Shown here piece by piece: positions 18,799-29,159 of a DNA stretch of 54,398 bases. The translations under genes were made by a program, and so were the position numbers. The DNA is from Mucilaginibacter flavus (GTDB lineage Bacteria > Bacteroidota > Bacteroidia > Sphingobacteriales > Sphingobacteriaceae): NCBI RefSeq assembly GCF_030409315.1, contig NZ_JAUFPS010000089.1, positions 1 to 54,398 of the forward strand. The letters run 5' to 3'. The notes under the pieces are model-generated. The model was not told the DNA's origin and ran no database searches. It saw nothing but the letters and a program-made list of their open reading frames with translations. Numbering within the stretch: the stretch's first letter is position 1; the number at the start of each line of letters is the position of its first letter.

Positions 18799-19842
18799 CT
18801 ATTTAAAGGCATCCAAAGCAACCGTTGGCCTGCCCGAAGCATCAAAAGCGCCCAGCCCGTAACTTTGCCAATTGTAGGCTTCTGGTTCCCAATAAAATAC
18901 ACCCAATCCCTGGCCACCGCTCACCGTATTTACTTTGGATAACAGATCGCTTAAAAATGCTTTACACGTTGTGGCCTCTGTAGCCGGCATCCCTACTTCA
19001 ACAATCATTGATGGTGTACCATAGCGGGTAAACATATCATTCATGTTGGCCTGGCATTGCGTGTTATAACTTTGCCAGTTTGTTGTTGAGGGATATAAAG
19101 ACATGCCTACGATATCCCATTTTGCGCCGTTGGCTTTTAGCCCATCAAAAAGCCAGCGGAATACGGCATTATCATAACCATTTGCCAGGTGTACAATTAC
19201 TTTGGTGCTGCTGCTTACCGATTTTACCGCGTTATAACCGCTGCTTACCAGCGCCGCGAAAGCGGCCATATTTGTGGAAGCGCGGCCACCTTCCCAGAGC
19301 ATCCCGTCGTTGGTTTCATTACCAACCTGCACCCAATCTGGCGTTATGCCTTTTGCTTTCAGCGCGTTCATTACAGATAGGGTGTAGGTGCTCACAGCCG
19401 CTTTTAATCCGGTAAAATCAAGGCCTTGCCAGGCCGCGGGTTTAGGCTGTTTGCCGGGGTCGGCCCAGGTATCGCTGTAATGCAGATCGATCATGATTTT
19501 CATACCTGACTTTTGCGCACGCAGGGCTTTGGTTATCACATCATCGGTGTTGCACCAGCCATCGGCCGGGTTAACCCAGGCCCTCAGCCTAATGGCGTTC
19601 ATGCCTTTATCTTTTAATAAAGCCATGCAATCCTCCGCCGTGCCATCGCTGTTATAAAATTTATACCCCGATGCCTCCATCTGCGTTAGCCAGCTTACAT
19701 CGGCACCTTTAATAAGCGCCGATGTACTGCTTTTGGTAGTATCTGTTGTATTGGTGGTTTTGGTGCCCGATGCCGGGTTATCCTTTTTGCAGGCGGCCAA
19801 TGCCAGGAATGCAACACATACTATTATATTTTTACCTTTCAT
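18799..19842 (-). CDS. GH53 endo-beta-1,4-galactanase lipoprotein (third)
   Basis: The protein has 347 residues with lipobox LAAC (Cys18) and a Thr/Ser-rich linker. The GH53 domain shows MIDLHYSDTWADPGKQPKPA, VQVGNETNDGMLWEGG with acid/base E176, and MIVEVGM with nucleophile E282, then VFYWEPEAYNW. It resembles the second GH53 copy throughout, so recent tandem duplication is likely. It lies 8 bp after SusD in the operon, the position usually taken by the surface endo-enzyme or surface glycan-binding protein. Both catalytic Glu are present, so enzyme is favoured over pure binding protein. Confidence 0.94.
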   Translation of the reverse strand: MKGKNIIVCVAFLALAACKKDNPASGTKTTNTTDTTKSSTSALIKGADVSWLTQMEASGYKFYNSDGTAEDCMALLKDKGMNAIRLRAWVNPADGWCNTDDVITKALRAQKSGMKIMIDLHYSDTWADPGKQPKPAAWQGLDFTGLKAAVSTYTLSVMNALKAKGITPDWVQVGNETNDGMLWEGGRASTNMAAFAALVSSGYNAVKSVSSSTKVIVHLANGYDNAVFRWLFDGLKANGAKWDIVGMSLYPSTTNWQSYNTQCQANMNDMFTRYGTPSMIVEVGMPATEATTCKAFLSDLLSKVNTVSGGQGLGVFYWEPEAYNWQSYGLGAFDASGRPTVALDAFK

Positions 19843-19850
19843 ATGTTGGT

Positions 19851-21362
19851 TTAGTAACCGGCTGTTTGTGTTAATTTGCCCTTACTGGCTGTAATTTCAT
19901 AAGTAGGTACCGGGAACAGGTACGGACCGGCGGTTTTACCAACCGATGACAGCGCGTTTTGCCATTGGCCGTGCCTCACCAGGTCCATTTTACGGTAACC
20001 CTCAAAGTAAGTTTCCCAACCCTCTTCTTTCAACACCCAGGCATCAAAAGCCGCTTTGCTTGCCGTGGCAGCTACCGGCATATTGCCAATTGCAGCGCCG
20101 CCATGTGCCAGCCTCACCAGGTTTACTAGGCCAACGGCTTCGGCTGTAGGGCCGCTGTTTTGGTTAATAGCCTCGGCTAATAAAAGCATTACATCACCTA
20201 AACGGGCTTTAGGAATATCATTACCCTGGTAAGCATCTACGGTGGCACCGCCATTGTCAGGATATTTGGCAACAACCGGGCCCGATAAGCCGTTGGCCTG
20301 GTTACGTACCATACCGCTTTTATTGATATAACTGGCTATTAAAAGCGCGCGGCGTTTATCGGCGGGATCAAATGAGTTGTAAAACGACCATGTGCATGAT
20401 ATTGGCGCATCGCCACCAGCAAAAGAATCTTTTACACGGTTGCCGGGATAATCTTTAGGATAGGTGTAAAAATCCCAGGGGTTAAAGCTGGCGTGGTTTT
20501 CGTTACCGTCCTGATCCGGCACGCAGGATACCGCCCACATAGTTTCGGTGTTTTTTTCTGTCGATTCATTAAATAAGCTGGCGTAATCATTCACCAACGT
20601 GTAACCCATACCGGTAATTTGCCTGCCTGTTTTTTCGGCGTTTACAAAATCTTTTTCGTTCATGTAGGTACGCATCAGCACAGTAAGCGCTATGGCCTGG
20701 TTAAACCTGCCATAATCTGAAGGCGTTTTTGGCAAATTGGCCGCGGCATAAGTTAAATCGCCCACTATCGAGGCCAGGAAAGCCTCCCTGGTGGGGCGGG
20801 TTAAATCAGTCTCGGCGGTGGTATTGATCTTGCTGGCGTCTAATATCACCGGTACCGGGCCGTATAACTGCAACAGGTAATACATGTTCCATCCGCGAGA
20901 CATGCGGGCTTCGGCAGTCAGTTCTTTTTTGGCATCATCGCTGATAGTTGATTTATTGATATCATCAATAATTTGGGTAATGCGGGTAACAAACCTGATT
21001 TTTTCAAAATGGTTATTACCTGTGCCCTGGTTAGCCAAAAAGGTAAAACTGGCGGTGCTAAACTGGGTAAAAATACCACCCCAGCCTGTCCATATATTTA
21101 AATTATCTGTAGGATAATCAAACATCATGATATCGCCATACTCGGGGCTAAACCAATCATTTTGGTAACCTGCCGGATCATTATAGCCCCATTTTGATTG
21201 AAATGGTTTGTAAACCTCGGTAACGTAGTTTACAAAGTCGGCCTCGGTTTTTGGAAAGTTGGTGGTAGATAGCGAACCATAAATTTGCGGCTCCAATCCT
21301 TTTTTGCAGCTGCTTACGGTTACCGCGGCGGCTATTAAACATATGCTTATAATTTTTTTCAT
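19851..21362 (-). CDS. SusD/RagB-family glycan-binding outer-membrane lipoprotein
   Basis: The 503-residue protein has a lipoprotein signal ending VSSC (Cys19), then KKGLEPQIYGSLSTTNFPKTEADF, a typical SusD N-terminus. Helical TPR-like segments (ITQIIDDINKS, then LTAEARMSRGWNMYYLLQLYG) and the C-terminal RKMDLVRHGQW and YLFPVPTYEI are SusD signatures. It forms the lid over the SusC transporter and captures galacto-oligosaccharides outside the outer membrane. It lies 19 bp after susC and 8 bp before the first GH53 gene, in the same operon. Confidence 0.95.
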   Translation of the reverse strand: MKKIISICLIAAAVTVSSCKKGLEPQIYGSLSTTNFPKTEADFVNYVTEVYKPFQSKWGYNDPAGYQNDWFSPEYGDIMMFDYPTDNLNIWTGWGGIFTQFSTASFTFLANQGTGNNHFEKIRFVTRITQIIDDINKSTISDDAKKELTAEARMSRGWNMYYLLQLYGPVPVILDASKINTTAETDLTRPTREAFLASIVGDLTYAAANLPKTPSDYGRFNQAIALTVLMRTYMNEKDFVNAEKTGRQITGMGYTLVNDYASLFNESTEKNTETMWAVSCVPDQDGNENHASFNPWDFYTYPKDYPGNRVKDSFAGGDAPISCTWSFYNSFDPADKRRALLIASYINKSGMVRNQANGLSGPVVAKYPDNGGATVDAYQGNDIPKARLGDVMLLLAEAINQNSGPTAEAVGLVNLVRLAHGGAAIGNMPVAATASKAAFDAWVLKEEGWETYFEGYRKMDLVRHGQWQNALSSVGKTAGPYLFPVPTYEITASKGKLTQTAGY

Positions 21363-21381
21363 GTTGATTGCTGATTATAGG

Positions 21382-24300
21382 TTAGAACCCGGCCTTTAAG
21401 CCAAAAGAAAACGTCCTGAACATAGGGTAAGGCGCATAGCCGCCTTTTACGCTGGCATAGCTCACCTCCGGGTCAACACCTTTGTATTTGGTAATGATGA
21501 ACAGGTTTTGGGCATCGGCAAAAACACGTACCGATTTAGCAAATTTGCTTAGCCATGGCGAGGTAATGGTATACCCCAGGGTAAGGTTGCGGCAGCGTAT
21601 AAAATTGGTGCTCACCAAATTGATATCACTCCCTTGTGGCAAACCTGTAGCGTTTTCAATGTAATTAACACCCGGCCTTGTACCGCTTTGGTTTGCCGAT
21701 GTCCAAACGTTAAGCGCCTGCACGGTACCGCTTTGTGTGCTTGATACGATGCTTGCCGGATCGGCCCAGGCATAGTTGTAGTTGATAGATTTACCACCAA
21801 ACTGGCCGTAAAAGAAAATACCCAGGTCAAATTGCTTATACCTGAAATTGTTACCAAAACCAATACTGATTTTAGGATCGGGGTTCAGTTTATAAATATC
21901 ACTGCCGGTAAGTTTACCGTCGCCATCAGCATCTACATATAAAGGCGAGCCGGGTAAACTGGCACCGCCCGCGGTAGGCTGCGATGATGGTATAGTTTGC
22001 CCGGCCTGGATCAGCCCCTTGGTTTTAAAATAGTAGATCTCATCTACCGGGTCATTAACTGCCTGGTAGGTTACGCCCTGGTAAGTAAGCAGGTTATCAT
22101 ACACAAAACGGCTTTTCCATTTGTAAACATAGTGCGATACATTGATCACCGAGCTCCAGCTAAAATCTTTAGATACCAGGTTTTGTGTATTTAGGGAGAT
22201 ATCATAACCTTCCCTGTACTGGTGCCCGCCATTAACCGGCTGGGTTGACAGGTAAGAAAGCGGCGCGGTTGGACCTGCTGTTCTCAGCAAATTAGTAATA
22301 TCATCCTTAAATACATCAACAGAACCCGTAACGCGGTCTTTAAAGAAACCAAAATCCAAGCCTATGTTTTTGTTCTCGGTTTTTTGCCAGGTTAGTTCGG
22401 GGTGATCGATGGCATAGCGGGCAATAGTAGCATAGTTAGCGCTGCCATTGTTAAAGAAAAGCGTATTGCCATCTGGCGCGTAACCACCGTAACCTGCCGC
22501 GCCTATGGTGCTGCCTGTTCTACCGGCACTTGCACGCAGCTTAAGCTGACTTACAAACTGTACATTTTTCATAAACTCCTCGTTGGTAATTTTCCAGCCG
22601 ATAGAAGCTGATGGGAACGAGGCATATTTGGTATTAGGGAAAAACAAGCTGTAACCATCATAGCGGTATGATAGTGTTAACAGGTACTTATCTAAAAAGC
22701 CAAATGAGCTACGTGCAAAATACGAACGTGTTTTGCTTGCTGTTTTTAAAGATGTTATACCGATGTTGGCGGTTTCGGCAGATAGATTGGTAGCACCTAT
22801 TACATCGGCACCACCGGCACCCTGGCTGCCAAACGCGTTGTAAGTACTTTTGTACTGGCCTGCGCCAGCAACCGCGTCGATATTTAAAAAGCTGGTTACA
22901 TCCTTTTTGAAGGTTATGGTAGCTTCTAAAGTCTGGTTTTCGCGGTTGTTATAGTTCATGGATGCCCTTGACAGGTTTTGCGAGAAATAGAAAACCGTGC
23001 TTGGCACAAAAAAGCTGCGGTTGGCCGCCTCATAATTATCGCCAAATAAAATATGACCTGCCAAAACACCGGGGATAACCTTCAAATCGGCAGATAGATT
23101 GGCGTTTAGGGAATGGTAATTGGTATTGTCCTGCACATCAAGTAAGGATACCGGGTTGGCAATAACGCCGTAACGGGTATAAGCACCGGTAGCATCTCTT
23201 ACAGGTACCGTTGCAGGGTAACCTAAAGTGGCCTGTATAATACCAAAGCCTTGTGTGCCCGAGCCACCGGTTTGCCCGCCCGATGACGAGTTCATATAGC
23301 TGTTGGTATTACCGGTAAAGTTGGCGTTAATGGTTAAAAACTTAGCCGGGGTAAATGACATATTAGCCCTGCCGGTATATTTATTAAGTCCGGCTCCTTT
23401 TAAGGTACCTTCTTCATTATAATAGCCGCCAGACAGGTAGTAGGTAGCCTTTTCGCTGCCGCCATTGATATTAATCTGGTGGTTGTTGATGTTGCCTGTA
23501 CGGAAAATCTGGCCCAGCCAGTTGGTACCGTCGCCAGCGGCAGCGATATCAGCAGCCGAAAATTTGGGTGCAGGAATGCCCGATTGTGGGTTAGGACCAT
23601 AAGGTGTTTGTTGTTTACCGGCCAGGTACTGATCTGTAATTAATTGATTGTACAGGGTTTCGTACTGGTTGGCTTTTAGTGGCTGCAGGTAAGGGTAGTT
23701 TTTCTCGAATGAATAGCTGCCGTTGTAAGTGATGTTCAACCTGCCCGCTTTACCTTTTTTGGTGGTAATGAGGATAACACCATTGGCAGCATTAACACCA
23801 TAAATAGCGGCGCTGGCATCTTTCAATACTTCGATAGATTCTACATCGTCGGGGTTTAAACCGGCAAGACCACCACGGCTTACGCCATTGGTTTCACCAG
23901 CGATGGTACCGTTGCCCGGCTCCAACGCGTCGCCCGGGAATATCACACCATCAACCACATAAAGCGGGTTGCCACGCCCCCTGATAGATAGGTTAATGTT
24001 ACCACCGGGCTGCGAACTGCCCTGTGCTACCTGCAAACCTGCCGCCCTGCCAAACAATAGCTGCGGGATAGAGTTATTGGCCGATTGCGGGATCTTTTTA
24101 GGGTCGACCTTGGTAACTGCGGTAGTAATATTTTGGCGGGTAGTTGTACCATAACCAATTACCACAACCTCGTTAAGGCCGTTTTGGCGGGTTTCTAATA
24201 CCACATTTAAGGATGAGCCAGAAACCGTGATTTCCTTTTGCTCATAACCCAGGCCGCGGAATAACAATACCGCGCCATTGGCCGCTTTAATGGAAAATTT

Positions 24301-24498
24301 ACCGCTGGCATCTGTAGCAGCACCCTGGGTAGTGCCTTTAACCAGCACCGAAATGCCGGGCAACGCGGCGCCATCGTCTTTAGCGGTTACGGTGCCCGTA
24401 ACCGTTTGTTGGGCATAAACACCAGAGATGGATACTGTTAGCAGGATAAAAGCCAGCCAACAAAATCTTCTCCAAAATTGGAAAGTAGCATTTTGCAT
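21382..24498 (-). CDS. SusC/RagA-family TonB-dependent transporter
   Basis: The 1038-residue protein has a signal peptide ending VYAQQ near residue 31, a carboxypeptidase-D regulatory-like domain (TVTGTVTAKDDGAALPGISV to about 110), the TonB-box-like NEVVVIGYGT and the plug (PQLLFGRAAGLQVAQGSSQPGG, then RGRGNPLYVVDGVIF and DDVESIEVLKDASAAIYG). A 22-strand barrel follows and ends with FSFGLKAGF. No STN domain is present, consistent with control by the adjacent hybrid sensor rather than a FecR system. It is the first gene of the operon and imports oligosaccharides released by GH53. Confidence 0.96.
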   Translation of the reverse strand: MQNATFQFWRRFCWLAFILLTVSISGVYAQQTVTGTVTAKDDGAALPGISVLVKGTTQGAATDASGKFSIKAANGAVLLFRGLGYEQKEITVSGSSLNVVLETRQNGLNEVVVIGYGTTTRQNITTAVTKVDPKKIPQSANNSIPQLLFGRAAGLQVAQGSSQPGGNINLSIRGRGNPLYVVDGVIFPGDALEPGNGTIAGETNGVSRGGLAGLNPDDVESIEVLKDASAAIYGVNAANGVILITTKKGKAGRLNITYNGSYSFEKNYPYLQPLKANQYETLYNQLITDQYLAGKQQTPYGPNPQSGIPAPKFSAADIAAAGDGTNWLGQIFRTGNINNHQININGGSEKATYYLSGGYYNEEGTLKGAGLNKYTGRANMSFTPAKFLTINANFTGNTNSYMNSSSGGQTGGSGTQGFGIIQATLGYPATVPVRDATGAYTRYGVIANPVSLLDVQDNTNYHSLNANLSADLKVIPGVLAGHILFGDNYEAANRSFFVPSTVFYFSQNLSRASMNYNNRENQTLEATITFKKDVTSFLNIDAVAGAGQYKSTYNAFGSQGAGGADVIGATNLSAETANIGITSLKTASKTRSYFARSSFGFLDKYLLTLSYRYDGYSLFFPNTKYASFPSASIGWKITNEEFMKNVQFVSQLKLRASAGRTGSTIGAAGYGGYAPDGNTLFFNNGSANYATIARYAIDHPELTWQKTENKNIGLDFGFFKDRVTGSVDVFKDDITNLLRTAGPTAPLSYLSTQPVNGGHQYREGYDISLNTQNLVSKDFSWSSVINVSHYVYKWKSRFVYDNLLTYQGVTYQAVNDPVDEIYYFKTKGLIQAGQTIPSSQPTAGGASLPGSPLYVDADGDGKLTGSDIYKLNPDPKISIGFGNNFRYKQFDLGIFFYGQFGGKSINYNYAWADPASIVSSTQSGTVQALNVWTSANQSGTRPGVNYIENATGLPQGSDINLVSTNFIRCRNLTLGYTITSPWLSKFAKSVRVFADAQNLFIITKYKGVDPEVSYASVKGGYAPYPMFRTFSFGLKAGF

Positions 24499-24760
24499 AT
24501 ATATAAGTTTAATTGGTTTGAAAAAAACTTTTCCCGGTTTAAAAGAAAAGCCATTGGTTTATTGGCACAAATGACAGATAAATAGCGCAAGCCGACTTGT
24601 TCAAATCATCATACTTTTGGTCCAAACTGTTATACTTTTTAATCAAACGACGCTTACAGGGTGTTTATAGCTGTATTTTTAACATTTATTAATTATCATT
24701 GTATCAGCCAAAGGAAAACCGGTTTTACCAGCCGGTTAAAAATCAATTGTACTGTTACCC
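24499..24760. promoter_or_regulatory. Divergent promoter region of galactan operon and its regulator
   Basis: This 262-bp gap separates the divergent susC and hybrid-sensor starts, so it must hold both promoters and the likely operator of the regulator. It is AT-rich. No specific box could be assigned with confidence. Confidence 0.5.
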
Positions 24761-27700
24761 ATGTTAAAAAAATACCCCGCCCTTTTTAAAAGCGTGGCGA
24801 TATTAAGGCTTAGCACTTTAATGTTATTGGTAACGTGTGCCGTTTTTGGGCAGGCACCCAAACTTAAATTCAGCCATATTAATAGCTTCCAGGGCTTATC
24901 AAACAGTACGGTTGAATGCATTTACCAGGATAGCCGGGGCTTTATGTGGTTTGGTACCCGTGATGGCTTAAACCGTTACGATGGCTACCAGATCACTGTT
25001 TTTAAAAACAACCCTGTCGATGTCGGCAGTATCAGCGATAATTACATCCGCTGTTTATATGAGGATAAGCAGCACCGGCTATGGATAGGCACCAGCAACG
25101 GGTTAAACCTGTTCAACCCGTTTAAAAACACTTTTGCCCGGTACAAATACTCGGCTACAAATAAGCTAAGCATATCCGGCAATACCATTAATTGTATTTA
25201 CAACGATAAGCAGGGCAACCTTTGGATTGGCACCACCGATGGCAGTTTAAATCTGTATCAACCTCAAAATAATTCATTCGGCCATTTTTACGGCACTGCT
25301 ACCGGTGCTGTAAACTGTGTTTTTGAGGATAGCAAAAACACCCTGTGGATAGGTACCGAAAGGGGCCTAAAACACTTTGACCGGCGTACCCACTCATTTA
25401 ATGACGCTATTAGTTTACCAGGTTATAATGTTATAAACCTGCCGGTAAATACCATACAGGAAGACCACGCCCATAACCTTTGGCTGGGTATTGAAAACGG
25501 CGGCCTAATGGCGCTTGATTTTAATTCAAAAGCGGTTAGACGCTATCAACACCACCAGGATGCAGATGGCAGCCTGGGTAACGATCAGGTTAAATGTTTG
25601 CTTATAGATAGAAAAGGGAATATCTGGGCTGGCGGTATTAACGGCGGCCTTAACCTGTTTAACCCACAAAACGGCTTGTTCAGCAACTATCAAAACGTTT
25701 CTGAAAACCCCGGCAGTTTGTCGCAAAGAACCGTATCGGCTATTTTTGAGGACAACCAGAGTAATCTGTGGGTGGGCACTCATCGCGCGGGCGTTAATTT
25801 ATACACGCCCAAAGCCAATAAATTTAAGCTACTGCAAAACGAACCCGAGCACAACAGTTTAAGTTATAACGATGTACGGGCATTTTGCGAAGATGAAGCA
25901 CACCAGGTTTGGATAGGCACCGATGGCGGCGGCATTAATATTTATAACCCGGCAAAAAACACCTTTAGCTATTACCGCAACAACCCCAATAACACCCAAA
26001 GCCTGGCTGCCGACGCGGTACTTGATATTTATAAAGCCAATGAGGCTAAAGTATGGGTAAGTACCTGGGGAGGCGGGCTGAATTGCCTTGATAAAGCCAG
26101 TGGAAGCTTCAGGCGTTTTACTAATAATGCCGCTGATAAAACCAGCATCAGTTCCAACTATGTGCAGCAATCTTTTAAGGATAGCGAAGGCAATTTTTGG
26201 GTAGCTACTTATTACGGTGGGCTAAATGTTTTAAATGAGCAAACCCTGCAATTCAGCAGGTTTACCCAAGCACCCGATGGGAAAACCAGGATACAAGGCA
26301 ACAATATAGTGGCGCTAAATGAAGATCATAACAAAAACCTGTGGATAGGCACCGACGACGGCGGCTTAAACTGCTATAACCTGCGCAGCAAAAAAATAAG
26401 CCACTACTTTAACAACCAGGAAAAACTGCCCGATCTGCGGGTTATTTTTATTGATCATACCGGCAGGGTCTGGCTTGGTCAAAACGGGCTTTACCTGTTT
26501 AACCCCAATAAAAACAAGTTTGAAATTTATACTGATAAAGCCGGCCTGGGTATAGATATAATAAAGGCGATACAGGAAGATGCCACCGGTAATTTTTGGA
26601 TCTCGGGATCAAACGGTTTAACCAAATTCAATCCGGCAAGCGGCGCGTTTACCCGGTATAACATTGCCGATGGCTTGCAGGGCCAGGAGTTTGAGGCGGG
26701 CTCATCGCTTAAAGCAAAAAACGGCACCCTGTATTTTGGCGGTGTAAATGGATTTAACGTTTTTAACCCGGCGGCTATTAAGGCTAATCCTTATTTACCA
26801 CCGGTATACGTTACCGCTTTGCAGGTGTTTGATAAAATAATGAAGCCCAATACGGCGGGTTCGTCACTTACGAACGATATCAGCCTCACTAAAAAAGTTA
26901 AACTATCTTATAAACAATCCAGTATCGGTCTGCATTTCGCGGCGTTAAACTATACCGCCACCGAAAATAATAAATACCAATACCGTTTGGATGGATTTGA
27001 ACCTGGATGGCATTTTACCAACGATGGCAAAGCTTCCTACACCAACCTATCTCCCGGCGATTACACTTTTATAGTACGGGCCGCCAATAACGATGGCTTA
27101 TGGAACAACCAGGACACATCATTAATGATCACGATTACGCCTCCGTTTTGGGCTACTTGGTGGTTTAGGGTGTTAATGGGCCTGTTTTTTATGGTAACGG
27201 TTTACCAGTTGCTGCGCTTTAAAGAGAACCAGGACCTGCGTAAACTGGAAGAATCCCGCAGGGAGGAAATGCACCAGTTGCAGTTGCAGTTTTTTACCAA
27301 TATCTCGCATGAGTTTCGTACGCCTTTGTCGCTTATATTAGGTCCGCTGGAAGCCTTGCTGCAAAAAGGTAGATCAGAGTCGAGCCAGTTCTATGAGGTG
27401 ATGTACCGCAACGCCAACCGGTTGTTGCTGCTTATTAACGAACTCATGGATTTCAGAAAGGTAGAAACCGGCACCTTACAATTAAAAGTGATGGAGGGTA
27501 ATCTGGATAGCTTTGTGGCCGAACTTGCAGCGGAATTTAATGAAGCAGCCAGCCAAAAAAATATCAGCCTGAAAATACAAACGGGTAAAAATACCACCGC
27601 TACTACCTGGTTTGACAGGCAGATATTGGAAAAGATAGTACTTAACCTGCTTAATAACTCTATCAAATACACACCGGAGGATGGTTGCGTAATTGTTGAG

Positions 27701-28903
27701 GCGTTAGATAGTTTACAGGGTTTTAAATCGTCGCATGAAAATGAACTAATCCTTAAAAACAGCTTCAGGGCGGCAAAGTATGCCTACATCCGCATTTCTG
27801 ATAACGGCATCGGGATTTCCAAAGAATCTATCCAGCATCTTTTCGAAAGGTATTACCGCATTACCGAAACGCATTTAGGATCGGGCATAGGGCTGGCCTT
27901 TGTAAAAAGCCTGGCATTACTGCACAAGGGTGATATTTACGTATACAGCCAGCGCCATGCCGGTACCGATATCATTATTGCCCTGCCGGTTGCCCAGGGC
28001 GATTACCAGGCCAACGAAAAATGGACCGCAGCCTCCCAACCGGGTGGCACCCGGCTGGAGAGCATTCAGATGGAACCGCCCTTACCTACGGGATCACTGT
28101 ATCCCTCGAAAGCAGGCCCCGCTGGCAAGCATAAATACAGGATATTGGTTGTGGAAGATAACGACGAGATCCGCGCGTTTATCAAAAACTCGCTCGAAGA
28201 GCATTACACCATCACAGAAGCCGTTGATGGCAATGCCGGTTTTGCAGCCGCCAAAAGCGAATTTCCGGACCTCATCATCAGCGATGTAATGATGCCGGGC
28301 ATGAACGGTATAGACCTTTGCCAGGCGGTTAAACAGGATATTGATACCAGCCATATCCCCCTTATTATGCTTACCGCCAAAACCAATTTACAGGCCGAAA
28401 TAGAAGGGATCGATTCTGGCGCCGATATGTATTTGCCCAAACCCATCAGCATTAATTTGCTTACCCTAAGCATCCGCAATATTTTTGAGCAAAGGCAAAA
28501 ACTGAAAGACCGCTATCAAAAAGACCACCACATTGAAGCGCGTGCGCTTGTGCATTCATCAAAGGATAAAGAATTTATTGATAAATTACTGGCCATTATT
28601 GATAAAGAACTCAGCAACCCCGACCTGGATGTTGACAGCCTTTGTGAATCCATAGGCATGAGCCGCACCAAGCTTTACCATAAGATCAAAGAAATATCCG
28701 GCCAGGCACCAAACGAGTTTATAAGGAGTATACGGCTTAAAAAAGCAGTGGAAATTTTAACCCATGAAGATGTGCTGCTAACAGAGGTGATTTATCGGGT
28801 GGGCATTCAAACACAATCCTATTTTACAAAAGCGTTCAAAAAAGAATACGGTAAGACCCCGACACAGTTTATTCAAGATCTGTCCAAAATAAAACTTCAT
28901 TAA
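24761..28903 (+). CDS. Hybrid two-component system regulator (galactan sensor)
   Basis: One 1380-residue polypeptide carries all parts of a two-component system. After a signal peptide/anchor, 14 Reg_prop blade signatures (WFGTRDGLN, WIGTSNGLN, and so on to LYFGGVNGFN) form two seven-bladed propellers. Then come a Y_Y_Y domain (about 715-790), a membrane helix near 800-820, a histidine kinase with ISHEFRTP (H850) and ATPase boxes NSIKYTP and GSGIGLAFVK, a receiver (ILVVEDNDE, D1175 in ISDVMMPG) and an AraC-type HTH (about 1270-1375, SLCESIGMSRTKLYHKI). This order is that of Bacteroidota regulators which sense oligosaccharides in the periplasm and activate the adjacent locus. It is divergent from susC. 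Confidence 0.96.
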   Translation: MLKKYPALFKSVAILRLSTLMLLVTCAVFGQAPKLKFSHINSFQGLSNSTVECIYQDSRGFMWFGTRDGLNRYDGYQITVFKNNPVDVGSISDNYIRCLYEDKQHRLWIGTSNGLNLFNPFKNTFARYKYSATNKLSISGNTINCIYNDKQGNLWIGTTDGSLNLYQPQNNSFGHFYGTATGAVNCVFEDSKNTLWIGTERGLKHFDRRTHSFNDAISLPGYNVINLPVNTIQEDHAHNLWLGIENGGLMALDFNSKAVRRYQHHQDADGSLGNDQVKCLLIDRKGNIWAGGINGGLNLFNPQNGLFSNYQNVSENPGSLSQRTVSAIFEDNQSNLWVGTHRAGVNLYTPKANKFKLLQNEPEHNSLSYNDVRAFCEDEAHQVWIGTDGGGINIYNPAKNTFSYYRNNPNNTQSLAADAVLDIYKANEAKVWVSTWGGGLNCLDKASGSFRRFTNNAADKTSISSNYVQQSFKDSEGNFWVATYYGGLNVLNEQTLQFSRFTQAPDGKTRIQGNNIVALNEDHNKNLWIGTDDGGLNCYNLRSKKISHYFNNQEKLPDLRVIFIDHTGRVWLGQNGLYLFNPNKNKFEIYTDKAGLGIDIIKAIQEDATGNFWISGSNGLTKFNPASGAFTRYNIADGLQGQEFEAGSSLKAKNGTLYFGGVNGFNVFNPAAIKANPYLPPVYVTALQVFDKIMKPNTAGSSLTNDISLTKKVKLSYKQSSIGLHFAALNYTATENNKYQYRLDGFEPGWHFTNDGKASYTNLSPGDYTFIVRAANNDGLWNNQDTSLMITITPPFWATWWFRVLMGLFFMVTVYQLLRFKENQDLRKLEESRREEMHQLQLQFFTNISHEFRTPLSLILGPLEALLQKGRSESSQFYEVMYRNANRLLLLINELMDFRKVETGTLQLKVMEGNLDSFVAELAAEFNEAASQKNISLKIQTGKNTTATTWFDRQILEKIVLNLLNNSIKYTPEDGCVIVEALDSLQGFKSSHENELILKNSFRAAKYAYIRISDNGIGISKESIQHLFERYYRITETHLGSGIGLAFVKSLALLHKGDIYVYSQRHAGTDIIIALPVAQGDYQANEKWTAASQPGGTRLESIQMEPPLPTGSLYPSKAGPAGKHKYRILVVEDNDEIRAFIKNSLEEHYTITEAVDGNAGFAAAKSEFPDLIISDVMMPGMNGIDLCQAVKQDIDTSHIPLIMLTAKTNLQAEIEGIDSGADMYLPKPISINLLTLSIRNIFEQRQKLKDRYQKDHHIEARALVHSSKDKEFIDKLLAIIDKELSNPDLDVDSLCESIGMSRTKLYHKIKEISGQAPNEFIRSIRLKKAVEILTHEDVLLTEVIYRVGIQTQSYFTKAFKKEYGKTPTQFIQDLSKIKLH

Positions 28904-29009
28904 ATCGCGTAATCGAATTAAGCTGATAAGCAAGCTACAGCACAGGAAAAAACAATTGATACGTAAATGTCAGCAGATCGTTGTCATTGATCAGATGGGT
29001 TTCGTGATG

Positions 29010-29156
29010 TTAATATGAATTTTGAGATGGTTTAGTGCTGATAGAGTACTTTGGCATTTTCCCATGCAAAAAATTTTCAATGAGGTTTTCTACTTCAATT
29101 TGAGGGATTACAAATCTATTACCAATTGGATCAAAAAAGCTTCTTTCATAATTCAT
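29010..29156 (-). other. Short open frame after the EACC1-like remnant
   Basis: A 48-codon frame from an ATG reads MNYERSFFDPIGNRFVIPQI and continues to ISTKPSQNSY before a TAA. Its start lies 3 bp after the stop of the EACC1-like frame and in the same frame. The sequence looks protein-like, but it is short and unrecognised. It may be the start of a lost effector gene. Confidence 0.35.
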
Positions 29157-29159
29157 TGA

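Noticed and set aside
16609..19842. One of the GH53 genes as a non-catalytic glycan-binding protein
   Set aside because: All three retain both catalytic Glu in GNE and (A/V/C)E motifs.
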